Below are positions 42,701 through 53,847 of a stretch of DNA of 64,000 bases, one piece after another. Each line of letters starts with the position of its first letter. Within the stretch, counting starts at the first letter, position 1. The notes beneath the pieces are model-generated. The model saw only the letters and a program-made list of their open reading frames with translations, was not told the origin of the DNA and did not search any database. Origin of the DNA: Saussurea involucrata (lineage: Eukaryota > Streptophyta > Magnoliopsida > Asterales > Asteraceae); contig CM066313.1 in NCBI GenBank assembly GCA_033807775.1, forward strand, positions 90,839,484 through 90,903,483. Reading direction: 5' to 3'. A program made the translations under genes and the position numbers.

Positions 42701-44230
42701 TAATAAGTAAGTAAATCGGAAGTAGTAAACTTGACAGTAATGCAGATAGGCGTAGTGTTGTGTAGATTGTCCTTGATAAATGTGCGAACTTATGGAAGAG
42801 TATTGAGGAAGGAAATTGTGTATGATTTCGTGTAGGAAAGAAGTGGATAAGACAACTGAATGAGTTAAGTTAGTGACTTCGTGAGAAACGTTCAAACGAA
42901 CTGATCGGTCAGTGTAAGCTATTGAGAATAGTAGGGTGTGATCGTGGTTACCCCTCCTAGTCGAGTGGGAGTAACCGAAGCTATGTTATATGACTGGACG
43001 CTTGTGGCAAGCAGCGAGAAATTTATGAGCCTTCATGATAAGTGCAATTCGGATAGGTGAGTACTCCAATAAGGAATTATAGAGGTCTCCTACTATTAGA
43101 CACGTTAAGTGTGAAATGATGAAGTGGTGAGAACGTACGAATTAGTTGTCGAGTTGTAGCCGATGTGATTCGGGAAAGGAGTATGATCTGCATAAGACGA
43201 ATGTAGGTTGGAAGAAGTAACCTAGAAATTTCAGGCATATCGAGGAGAGGACTCCTAGGAGTGAGCTTGTCGGGATGTACAAGGTTGGCCTTGAGCCGAG
43301 TTGTTAGTAAGTGAGTCTTCCTGGTGGAAGATCCTCGTTGTTGTGGCGGGAATTTCCGCCAAGTTCTTTCTTTTAAGGAAGTATAAATGTATGAGAGACC
43401 TTATTTAGACGTGATTAAAACCGTGAGTCCCGATGTGTGGACGGAGGCGAGCAAATGGAGACGCGGTTGGCCTTGGTTTTATCAGGTAGTTTTAAGCGAG
43501 TATAGTGATCGAAGAGGGTGCAAGTAGGTAGTGCAAGATGGCACGATTTAGCAAGTGGTGTCTCGCCGAGGGCGGCTTCAAGTATGGGGTGTGGTTATGT
43601 TTCCCATCTGAGCGGTCTGAGGCAATCGGGTAGAAAAGAGTGGATGGGTTGAAAAACATAAGGCTTTGAGCTTTGAAGTTTGAGAGAGAGGTAAGGTGGA
43701 CTAAGTCTGCGGATTCGTCGAAGCATGAAAGTTGAATAGATAGTGCGCGATCTTGAGGTACTCGATGTGAATTTGAGAAGAAATTCATAGTGTGATGCAC
43801 GTCTCTTTTGTGGAGAGCCGATGTGAGATGATGGCGACCTTGCAAGAGATGCAGGCCATAAGAAGTTGACCTTGTCATTAGTGAGCGAGTTAGAATAGCA
43901 GCATACAAGTTAGACTGGTCAGAAGAATTAAAGAGTGTTCATCCGACATTTCATGTCTTAAAGAAGTGTTTGTCAGGAGTCGTTGTGACTGTTCCGTTGA
44001 GGGGACATTAGTATAGATGGGAGGTTGACTTACGTAGAAGACCCGATATAAATCGTGAGCGGTAAGGTTTGCTAAACTAGGAACATAGAAGTTTGACTAG
44101 TAAAAGTTCAGTGGAGATATCATAAGGGACGAGAGACAACGTGGGAAGTAGAATCAGATATGATGTCCAGATACCCACACCTTTTCGAAAACGGAATTCC
44201 GGGGACGGAATTCTTTTGAGGGGGGAGTGT
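39745..44230 (+). other. LARD internal region 2, duplicate of region 1
   Basis: 4486 bp, nearly identical to 33527-38014 (differences seen are scattered single bases and 1-2 base indels, for example GCTTGAG for GCTTGGG at 40228 and the A-run at 40717). Same relics at both ends and no credible ORF. Confidence 0.92.
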
Positions 44231-45958
44231 TGTAATGACCCAGACCTTTTTCGAAGTGTTTTGTGTTTGGTGTGGAGTTTTAAGCAGAAGTAGAAGTTGA
44301 GGGGCTAGTTGGTAAATAGGAGTTGGGGTATAAAAAGGCACAAAACCCTAGAGGACATGCCATTTTCCTGATTTGTGTATGTTTGTTGGCGGCTGATTCT
44401 AGAGAGAAAGGGAGGAGAAAAAGGGTTTTGGTGAAGGTTTTGTGCATTGGATTGAGAGGAGCATCAAGCATTGAAACTGGAAGAAGGATTCAAGATTTGG
44501 ATTTCGTTCTGCAATCAATCAAACCAGGTAATTCGAAGCCCAGATTCCTACCTTGTTGCTATGTTTTGATTGTTAGAATGTTAGTGAGTTCTTGCTAAAA
44601 GTCATTCAAGACTCCTAAAGAAGGTTAAGGATCATTAAAACAAGTTTAATCAGTAAAGTTTGTGGAGAAATGGTTATAGATGCTTAAGTAAGTGATTCGT
44701 CGCATTATATTACTGATTTCAGAGTGTTTAGTAAGATTTCGAACCAATTAGTTCACCCAGCAGTCGTCCGGAAACCTTCAAGTATGAAGGTGTCCGGGTG
44801 AGTGTCCGGGAAGTTCTTGACCGTAGTGTAGAAGGTGTCTGGACATAGAGTTGTCCGGAAAATCTATGTCGTCCGGATAAGAGTCGTTGTCCGGGTACTA
44901 TTCGGTATCCGGAAAAGTGAGGTTATCCGGTAACCTGTCCGGAAAAGTGTGGTTATCCGGAAATCAGAGGTGTCCGGACATTTTAGTGTCCGGTAAGTAG
45001 AAACGTCCGGAAAGTGAGAGTGTCCGGTAAGTGGTATCCGAACAGTTTGGTTAGTCAGCTTATGTGTTTATCCTTTAACCCAGGTAGATCGTTTGGGGAG
45101 TACAGAGCAAAGTAGGAGGGAAGTAAGCACATCAGGTGAGTTTTCTAAACTAAAACGCGTGGATTTTAACATGTTTTCTAAAGCAAGTACATGATGAGAA
45201 ATGCCATGTTTTATTCTTATGCTTTAAATTGCATGAAAGTTGTTTACAGTTTTAAATAAGATTTGTGTATGATTTATGGGGCGGGCCTATCCCGTGTATG
45301 ATTTATGGGGCGGACCTATTCCGTGAATGCTTTTATGTGAAAGTTTTATGTGAGATGTATGCATACATTGTGTAGACGTAAATTGGCTAAGTCGGGGGGA
45401 GGTTCCGCCAGTACTCACGTCGGGGGGAGGTTCCGTTTATGCCATGGGAATGAGTCCCAGTAAGGCAGCGTGATACTGACTCGTTGTCACCCTCGGGTGA
45501 CTTCAGGGTGCCATTTACGGGAGCGGATTTATCCGTGAAAGATTTTTACTGTTCAGCTTTGTGAAAGTTTATTATTGAAAGTCTTGTATACATTTGAAAG
45601 TTATGAGGAAGTTTTATGCAAAGATATTTGAAAGTTAGAAACTGTTTTTTTTTAAGTTTTGAGGACTGTCAGGAGGGACTCACTAGACCTCATGGTCTAA
45701 CCCTCGCATTTTCCAAACTAAACCTTTTCAGGCAAGCAGATTGCATGAGGCTCAGGTAGTCGAGCAAGAGCAGGATAGAGCACGGATGCAGATAGAGATA
45801 TCGTCACTCATATTCTAGTAATAGTTATTCTCAGTTGTGTATAGGTTGTTTCCGCCAACCTAAGTTGTTTAGTCAGATGTAAAGAAATTTTATGGATCCA
45901 GTTTTGTAATTGTTTAATATTAATGCTAGTTATGCTTAATTTAGACTGGGTTGTTACA
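44231..45958 (+). repeat. LTR 3 of the LARD array
   Basis: 1728 bp, same limits as LTR 1. Private variants include TTGTGTTTGG (44272), GTGTCTGGAC (44836), ATGAGGAAG (45604) and AATTGTTTAA (45908). Followed by the TSD copy ATGAT. Confidence 0.95.
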
Positions 45959-46535
45959 ATGATGCCATCTAGGTGATAGTAGACCGTCTCACCAAGTCGG
46001 CTCACTTTCTACCTATTCGGGAGAATGACTCGTTAGAGAAGTTGGCGAGGTTGTACGTCAATGAAATAGTGACCAGGCATGGGGTGCCATCGTCCATAGT
46101 CTCTGATCGAGACATTCGTTTCACGTCATCTTTCTGGAAGAGCCTTCAAAGAGAGTTAGGTACGTAACTTTTGATGAGTACCGCATACCATCCTCAGACT
46201 GATGGGCAGAGTGAAAGAACTATTCAGACATTAGAAGATATGTTGCGTGCTTGTGTCATAGACTTCAAGGGTTCGTGGGAGTCTCATCTGTCATTGATCG
46301 AATTCTCGTATAACAATAGTTATCATGCCAGTATTCAAGCAACACCATTTGAGGCATTGTATGGGTGTAAGTGTAGAACGCCGTTGTGTTGGAATGAAGT
46401 GGGGGAGAAGCAGTTGGCAGGACCGGAGATCGTGTAGTTAACTTCCGATAAGATTAGTGTGATTAGAGAGAAGTTAAGGGTGGCTCAAGACCGCCAAAAG
46501 ATGTATGTGAATAAAAGGAGGAAACCGATTGAATT
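45959..46535 (+). pseudogene. Chromovirus integrase, second part
   Basis: Continues the integrase interrupted at 31798: VDRLTKSAHFLPIRE, then VSDRDIRFTSSFW (catalytic Asp), YHPQTDGQSERTIQ (catalytic Glu in SERT) and the C-terminal part EALYGCKCRTPLCW, ending KRRKPIEFQ. In-frame stops at about 45970-45972, 46168-46170 and 46435-46437. At 46531-46539 the sequence passes directly into Tat-type sequence within a shared GAATTCCAG-like stretch; the rest of integrase and the chromodomain are missing. Confidence 0.88.
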
Positions 46536-46650
46536 CCAGGGGTTGCCATTTTCCTGAAACAGAAAATAGAGGAAACTACAAGAAACCGTTAGTAAAACGC
46601 ACGTTTGTCGAAGATTTTCTCTAGATGGGGTCCCACGGATGGCGCCAAAC

Positions 46651-47438
46651 TGTTAATGCCAAAAATCGTCCAGAAGGATAACTTAAGGTTGATTGTGGAG
46701 CTTAACAACTAAAGAAAGGAATCGTTCGACAAAACAGTGCGTTAAAGACAGAAAATATAAAAGAGACAAGAACTTTGGTGACGCGGGAAAAACCTCAACG
46801 AGGAAAAAACCCGCGGACGACTATGGGAGTCGTCGCTGCACTATGATCGCCAAACAGATGTGGTGTCCTTTGTTACTGGTGTCGATCGTACAGAGATTAC
46901 AATACAAATGAAAGGAAATACTTTAAATGTAAAGTAACAAGTGTTTTGAATGTAAAAACAACATGCGTCGTTTGTAAAAACTGCGTGTCGTGTGCGAGTC
47001 TTTGAGAGAGAGAGTTCTTTGTTTTGTGTGTTCTTGAGTACGCAGTGTGTAGTTCCAGAATTCGATGATGTGCCAATGATGACTTTGTCTTCATATTTAT
47101 AGTCTTCGAATGCATTTAATGTCTCCATGAATTCTTCTAATAACGGTCGCAATGGTTTCCGTAGTTTAATGCTCATAATTGCTCTGTCGATTTTCGTCCG
47201 TTGGCCATGAATGCTTTTTGACCTGCATTAAATGAGAAAAAAGTAACAGAAGAATTATACGTTAGTTGGTCGAGGTCGTGTGTTTCTACACGACGGTCGG
47301 GGTCAAGAGGTACGCTTGTCTTCCGGCTTTGTTCAAAGGTCAAAAATGGCTATGATTTGTCTTGTGTTTAGGGAGAAGTGTAATACATGTTCTTAATGCT
47401 TTGGTCGTGGTCGAGACTGGTGAAATTTTGCCCAAACA
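46651..47438 (-). repeat. LTR A, 3' LTR of the outer Tat element
   Basis: TGTTAATGCC...GCCCAAACA on the plus strand, 788 bp. Same subfamily as LTR D (GTCCAGAAGGATAAC near the start) but without about 18 bp present in D (about 60347-60366). Flanked by PBS-side sequence on one side and PPT-side sequence on the other. Confidence 0.9.
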
Positions 47439-48005
47439 GTTTGCCCCCAAAATTTGAAAAAGTGGAGTGGTAAATTCAAATTTCAAAAGTTTTTTTTTAA
47501 ATTTTGCTAGTCGGACGTATGTGCCAAAAAAGTCTTTTCAGTTGCCTTGGAATTAGATCGGTCCAATTCTAACTAAAGAAGAAGTCGAAAAGGTGATAAG
47601 GTCGTGACGTCATGCTGACACGCGATCGTGCATAACAGCTGTATTTGCCAGGTGTCGACGATCTGTCGAGTTTTCGAAAAGGTGGGGACACGTGACGAAT
47701 ATCGAGAGGCTCGACCTGACACGACTATTTGCATAACTAGATGCCTTCGACGGATCTTTTCCTTTTACGATTTCGGAGAGTTTTTAAGAAGAGATTTCTT
47801 GCGATTTCCTGCTGTTCTTTGGCCGAATTTTTCCCAAACCTGTAAGAGATCTTCGACCTGTTAGAGTTTCGGGGTTTTAGCGCGCCTATATAAGGTACGA
47901 TTTTTGGGTCTTTGTATGCGTCGTAAGTCGAGTGCTAGGAAACCTAGGAAGAACTGGGATATTTGGGGCTTTTCTAAGCGTCAAATCTGGTTGACGGGGT
48001 TAGCG

Positions 48006-50255
48006 ATGTCGACGGAGCCTAGGAGTACTTATCCAGGATCAGGACGCTCTAGACGACTTTAGGGCTTTAGCAAAAATCCCTGCGAGGATTACTGTGAGTA
48101 AGGCCGGTAATATTCGACCGGAGATGTGTACCGAGGGGTACGTCGTGATATACGAGTATCCCTTTAGAATAGTTTTCGAGTGGCCCTACTCTCCTCTGGA
48201 GAAGTCTTTTATGTGCGAGTTTGATCTTTCCCCTGGACAATTGATGCCCCAATTCTGGAGAGTAATTCAGGTCATCGAGCGACTTACCTCACACTGGGAG
48301 TCGCCGATGAACGTGAAAGACCTCTTGACCGCCTATCAGGTCAAGAGGGATACGTACCGTCGCTACAACCTTTTCTCGAAATATAAGGGTGATCGTACTT
48401 TGGTCCAAAGAACTGCGGTCAATGATCGTAAGTGGAAGACCAGGTATGTCTTCGTGCGGGTAGCGACAGTAGATACTGACAGTGATTGGATCAGGTCCGG
48501 ATGGAATATGGTCGGTGAGTTTTAGCTGTGGTCGAGCGTCTACCTTGTTATATTTGTTACTTTGCTTTTTGGCTAACCTTCTTTCTTTGGGTTTTCAGAC
48601 ATCAACTTTGATAACGTGGAGCCCAACGAAGATTCTCAAGTGAAAATCGAGAAATTCTTGGAGATCAGTCCTGAGGACCGATCGTTCATCACACGTCACT
48701 TAATAGACGAAGATGACGACGTTGTATTCTTGAGTGACAGGATACAGTTGGGTCGAGAGGAGAGAGAGAGAGAAAGAAGAAAATGAGAAAGAAGAGGAGG
48801 ACAAGTCTGAGGATACCGAGGAGACTGAAGAAGAGGGGAAGAGAAAGGAGTCGAAAGAAGAGATGACTGGTAAGTGTACCTTACTTTGTTCGACATGCTT
48901 CTCCATTCGTTTCAGTCGCTTAATTGTTCTTCTTTCTTTGTTTCACAGGAGAATCCCAACAGCCACAGCCAAAGATGTCGTCTGCGATGGCTAAGAGGGT
49001 TGCTCAGGTCGAACTGGCTCGTCAGGCGAGAGAAAGAAGGATCGAAGCCCCGACAGCTGGGTCGGGGGTCCTTAAGAGAAAAGAGGCCCCGACAACTGGG
49101 TCGGGAGTTCTCAAGAGGACGAGGACGTTCGCTAGAAGGGAACCGTCTTTGAAGACGGGCGGCTCATCGAGGGTCGCTTCGCCTGAGAAGGCGAAGGTGT
49201 CGACCGCATCTGTTGAGAAGACTCCCGACACGGTCGACACGACACCCGTCGATCCTGCGCATCCGACGAAATCGACGGGATCTCTAGCTGCCGCGTCAGG
49301 TCCCGCGTCGGCCGACAAGGGCAAAGGCACGCAGACGGGCTTTGGAGAGGAAACGACGGTAAACTTTACGTTGCCGGCTGATTTCATGATGGACAACGTC
49401 CTAGACGGGACGAGCTTGTTCCCCCATTTGGACAAGTTTCAGCTCCCCTCTTTCAGGTAACGTTTCAACGGGTGCTCTATCGAGAGCTCGGGGGCTTATG
49501 TCACCGGAATGGCGTTTATGGTAAGTCTATCTTTCAAGACTTTGTTTCTCGTTGTTGTTACCATTGTCGGTGTCGTTGTCGTTGTCATTGTACGGTGTCG
49601 TTGTCATTGTACGGTGTCGTTGTCGTATATTTTTACTAACGAGTTTTCATATGTATTTCTGACGTTTCAGTCTTCATTGGCCCTGCAGGCCGAGACGATG
49701 AAGATCGAGGGTCTAGTGTCCTCCGCTATTAAGAGGGAGGATGCGGCGTTGGCGAGGGAGAAGTCCGCCCTGGCGCGCGTTGAGGAAATGTCGGTAAAAC
49801 TTGACGATGCCTTGGATCAGCTAGAAGCCGTCAGTCATGCGAGGGACGACGTGAATTCTTGTCTGAAGGAGTCCTTCTCTGTGATTGCAAATCAGAGAGA
49901 GGAGCTGGACAGGATGCAAGCGTCCTTGGTCATGAAGGAGAAAGAGGTCTAGGAGTCCAAATCCAAGGTGGCGGTCCTGGAGAAGGAGGTGAAGGAGCTT
50001 AAAGATGAGGTTGCATCTACCTTTGCCCTTGCTCGTCTAACAGCTCGGGCGGCGATCATGCGGCAACATTTGTCGGGGAAGAACCCCCTTGCGTCTGCGA
50101 TTGAGGAGCTGGCCTACTTCTTAGCCAAGGTCGGGACCGACAGGGATCTCGACTCCGACGATGAGAAGGAGACTGAGGAAGAAGAGGTTGCGGACGAGGG
50201 CCTCCAGGGCGAAGCTTCGGGCAAGGACGCTGCTGACGCTCCTTCTAATCCTTAG
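48006..50255 (+). pseudogene. Accessory ORF opposite to the outer Tat element, spliced, degraded
   Basis: Plus strand, opposite to gag. It begins MSTEPRST at 48006, shifts frame near 48045, then runs through KIPARITVSKAGNIRPEM and EYPFRIVFEWPYSPLEKSF...GQLMPQFWRVIQVIERLTSHWE. This resembles the plant 'putative gypsy type transposon' domain (Pfam Transposase_28) found in Tat accessory ORFs. Introns with plant consensus: about 48513-48599 (GTGAGT...TTTCAG), 48869-48949 (GTAAGT...TCACAG), 49520-49671 (GTAAGT...GTTTCAG). The third exon has LKR and TGSG repeats; the last part (49672-50255) is a probable coiled coil ending in an acidic tail. Damage: a frameshift in the (GA)n run near 48765, TAA at 49458-49460 and TAG at 49950-49952. 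Function unknown. Confidence 0.7.
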
Positions 50256-50917
50256 AGGATTTTGTTTGTTTTTGTGAATGCTCGACCGTTGGTGGTCGAA
50301 TCATTTTTAGATGTAATCGTTTGTTTATGAATGAAATTTTGCTTTTTTATTGAACTTATGTACGATGTCGATTTACACATGTCGTAGATAGATATAATAT
50401 CAGCTGTGAAAACTCGTTAAGTGTGGAACAACAGGGAATCGTGCGACTTAAGCATCCATTGTAATTACCAAGACTAACACATAAGCCATAGGGTTTTCAT
50501 ACTTTTAGGATTATATTGGAAAACATAAGTACATGCGATCAAAGCATTCCTTCAAAACATGTAGTTTGTCTAAGTTAAGAAACTTAGATCATGGATCGCT
50601 AAACCAGACGATCATACGACTAGATCGTACGGCAAAATTTTAATCGTATGCCCCTGCGGTAAAACAATCAAGTCATAGACTTGAGTACTTATATCATGCG
50701 ACCCTGCGAGATTAAAGTCGTATGATAAATTTAGTAATATATATCGTTCGATCCTGCAGGACTAAAGTCATATAGAAGACTTAGTAGCCAATATCGTGCG
50801 ATCCTGCTATGAAACAATGTCAGAGGTTGGTCGTTGGCTAGCCAACGACCCTCCGATGCTTAAGTAGTAATCGACGTGGTAAAAATCGTATGAGAAATAG
50901 AAAAGGACTTAGAAGAC
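50256..50917. other. Non-coding part of outer Tat with degenerate tandem repeats
   Basis: Between the accessory ORF and the inner insertion. From about 50590 to 50810 the motif CGTGCGATCCTGC with AAAGTCGTATG recurs about every 45-60 bp. AAGAC (50913-50917) is the target duplication of the inner element. No gene seen. Confidence 0.6.
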
Positions 50918-51834
50918 TGTTAATGCCAAAAATCGCACCAAGGGACAACTTAAGGTCGATGTGGACTTTAACAACTAAAGAAAGGAATCGTTCGACAAAG
51001 GCGTGCGACAAAGACAAAAATGTAAATGAGACAGAGGATTTGATGACGCAGGAAAAACCTCAAACGAGGAAAAAACCTGCGGACGACAATGGATGTCGTC
51101 GCTGCACTATGGTCGCCAATCAGGGGCGATGTCCTTGGTGTTCCGGGTGTCGATCGTACAGAGATTACAATACAAATGAAGGGAAAGACTTCGAAATGTA
51201 AAGTACAAGTGTTTGAAATGTAAAAACAGTGTGCGTCGTGTGTGAAAACAATGTGTGAACTGTTGGTCGAGAGTGAAAGTCGTGTGTCGAGAGTGATCTT
51301 CTATGAATGATCTCTTTGCTTCGAATGAATATTCTTCGAGTGTTTGTGTTTGCTTCTGTTGTTCGATGTTCGGTCCTCTTGTTCTATCTCTCTTCCTCTA
51401 TTATTCGATGTCCTGAAACTGAGGATTGAACTTGGGATTTATAGTCTTCGGATGATTTTAATTGAATCATTAAGATCTTTGATGATTGTCGTAACGGTCG
51501 TCGTCTTCAATGTGGGATTAGATGCTCATAACTGATTTTGTCGGTTATAGCCGTTGTCCATTAATGACTTTGACTCCTGCATTAATCACTGAACAAATAA
51601 AACAGTCGTATAACGCGTTAGTCGGCCGAGGTCGCATGATTCTACGCGACGGTCGTGCGGAACGGGTGACGTCGAGGTCGAGTGTCGTGAGGAACTCTCG
51701 ACTTACCTTTTAGGAGGGACGACGGGGTTTTTTTGGGTCTTCGTCGGGGCCTTATCTTAATACAGGATATAGTTCATAACATGTGTCTTACCTTTTCTGG
51801 TCGTGGTCGAGACCTGTGAAATTTTGCCCAAACA
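50918..51834 (-). repeat. LTR B, 3' LTR of the inner Tat element
   Basis: 917 bp, highly similar to LTR C (918 bp); differences noticed are scattered single bases (for example TTCCGGGTG against TTCTGGGTG). Next to it at 51835 is the PPT complement GTTTGCCCCCAAAATTTG. Confidence 0.93.
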
Positions 51835-52039
51835 GTTTGCCCCCAAAATTTGAAAGTAGGATGGCAAATTCGAATTTTAAATTTTGCTTGTCGGGTGTTC
51901 AGGGTCTTGTGTTGAAAAATACCTTGGTTGTCTCGGAACCGGATTGATCCGATTCTAACTGAACGAGAATTTGAAGATAAAAAGGGGATTGTGACGTCCT
52001 ACTAACGCACGATTTTGCTTACCAGCTGTCATTTTAGAA

Positions 52040-52969
52040 ATGTCGACGGAGCCTAGAGGTACTATTTGAAATGAAGACGATCTAGATGATTTCAGAAGTC
52101 TATCGAAAATTCCCATGGGGATTACTATAAGCAAGGCTGGCGGGGTTCGACCGGAGATGTATCCCGAGGGGTATGTCGCGATATACGAGTACCTGTTTAA
52201 GATGGGCTTCCACTGGCCGTATTCGCCTCTGGCCAAGGCATTTCTGTGTGAGTTTGACCTGTCTCTAGGGCAACTGATGCCCCAGTTTTGGCGAGTTATT
52301 ATAGTCATCGAGCGACTTACTTCGCACTGGGAGTGGCGTATAAAGTCACTAGCGATCAATATCGTCGTTATAATTTACTTTCAAGGCTTAAAGGTAATCG
52401 TACCTTAGTTTTGAATACTGCTGTCAATGATCGCAAATGGAGGACGAGGTATGTACTTGTGCGGGTGGCGAAGCTGGATATGGACAATGATTGGATTAGA
52501 TCCGTAGATACTGCACAACTGGCGATGATGTCTCATACTGCGCAACTGGCGACGATGTCTCATACTGCGCAACCGGCGACGATGTCTCATACTGCGCAAC
52601 CGGCAACGATGTCTCATACTGCGCAACCGGCGACGATGTCTCATACTGCGCAACCAGCGACGATGTCTTCTATATCCTCGTCGACCCTTTCGTCAGCCGC
52701 CAGGGGCAAGGGTATAAAGACGGGAGAGGATGAGGAGGAAGTCATGATGATCAACTTTACGTTGTCGACGATCCTCCTGACTGACTATGTCCTTGACGGG
52801 ACGAAGTCATTTCCGTATCTGGGGAAATATCAGCTCTTATCTTTCAAGGAGCGTTTTCAAGGGACCTCTATCGAAGAGATGGGATCGCGAGAAGGAGATT
52901 GAGGAGGAGGAAGGTCTCCAGGGTGAGGCGTCAAGCAGGGACGCGACCGACGTTCCCCCTTTGCCTTAG
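52040..52969 (+). pseudogene. Accessory ORF opposite to the inner Tat element, with 27-bp repeats
   Basis: Same family as 48006-50255: MSTEPRGT at 52040, a stop (TGA) at about 52067, then KIPMGITISKAGGVRPEMYPEGYVAIYEY and FHWPYSPLAKAFLCEF...GQLMPQFWRVI. A frame change near 52335 is needed to continue into RYNLLSRLKGNRTLV. Six 27-bp units (52507-52668) encode HTAQPATMS-type repeats. Then NFTLSTILLTDYVLDGTKSFPYLGKYQL matches the outer copy's NFTLPADFMMDNVLDGTSLFPHL. Most of the coiled-coil part has been deleted; the end is an acidic EEEEGLQGEASSRDATD tail with TAG at 52967-52969. Confidence 0.68.
52507..52668 (+). repeat. 27-bp tandem repeat, 6 units
   Basis: Units of CATACTGCGCAACCGGCGAC-GATGTCT, the first diverged (GATACTGCACAACTGG). 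In the plus frame each unit is nine codons (HTAQPATMS). Absent from the outer copy of the ORF. Confidence 0.95.
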
Positions 52970-53570
52970 GAAATGTCTTTGTCATTTGTTGTTTCTTTTG
53001 CTGCTCGACTGTCAGTGGTCGAGTTATTTTGAATGTAAATGACAAACTATTCAGGGAATGAAATTTAAATTTCCGTCGTACTCGTGTTTTGTATATTCAG
53101 TAAATAAATAACATGTCAATTATGAAATTTACTGAGTATAATATAATAGAAATCATGCGACTTAGGCATCTATTGCAACGCAATAGCTTAGAATGTAAGA
53201 CATAGCGCTTGTAAATCGTGTAAACAAACATAGGAATGTGCGACCAAAGCATACATTCAAAGTAATAAATTTTTCTAAGTTTAAGAAACTTAGAATGAAA
53301 AAGTCGTGTAGACTTTGTGATCATACGACTAAGTCGTGCGACGAGCTTGAATCGTGTGTCCCTGCAGAAGAATGATCAAGTCGTAGATGTGATCGTCTAG
53401 GTCGGGCGACCTTGCGAATTTAAAGTCACGTAGTAGACTTAGTGATTATTGTCGTGCGTTTCTGCGATAAAATAATATTAGAGGTTGGTCGTTGACAAGC
53501 CAACAACCATCCGATGCTTAAGTCAGTAATCGTTCGTGATGAGAAATCGTATGAAGGAAGAGAGAAGAAA
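52970..53570. other. Non-coding part of inner Tat with degenerate repeats
   Basis: Same kind of DNA as 50256-50917: GTCGTGCGAC and CTTGCGAATTTAAAGTC motifs recur between about 53310 and 53480. No gene seen. Confidence 0.55.
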
Positions 53571-53777
53571 TTAGGATACGTACCTTCTCAGATTTATTTC
53601 TTTTATTTGACGGGGTATTTGCCCCCTGTCATTTATTATCCTATTCCTTTCAGGAGGAAAATAGGTTTTAAATGACAAATCGACACAAGGATCTTGGAAA
53701 ATACCATCTATGTCTGCGTCGACTGTGTTTTCGTGCGACAAGGCAAGATAGTCGGCATACTCTTGTAGAAAAGGCAT
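53571..53777 (-). pseudogene. Tat Pol remnant just upstream of RT
   Basis: Reading minus: MPFLQEYADYLALSHENTVD, then FKTYFPPERNRIIND. This looks like the linker between protease and RT in Tat Pol (a DVFAWSHE-like segment followed by PERN). Similarity stops before any RT catalytic motif, so the deletion removed the enzyme core. Confidence 0.6.
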
Positions 53778-53847
53778 GAGTTTGTCTTTAAGGATAGGAG
53801 GACGAACCTGTCGAGACCTTTTGGTCGTGTTGCGTCTGCTAGACGAT

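Larger units (their letters stand above)
31799..45958 (+). mobile_element. LARD-type LTR element, LTR-internal-LTR-internal-LTR array
   Basis: Three near-identical LTRs (31799-33526, 38015-39744, 44231-45958) alternate with two near-identical 4.49-kb internal regions. The start-to-start distance is 6216 bp both times. The outer flanks are ATGGT (31794-31798) and ATGAT (45959-45963), so the whole array entered as one element with one flank base changed since. There is a PBS (TGGTATCAGAGCC) after LTR 1 and after LTR 2. No long ORF is present. Start and end relics point to a chromovirus ancestor. Confidence 0.93.

Noticed and set aside
46841..47176. Minus-strand ORF in Tat LTR A (MSIKLRKPLRPLLEEF), also in LTR D
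   Set aside because: It lies wholly inside the LTRs, differs in frame between copies and has no recognisable domain.
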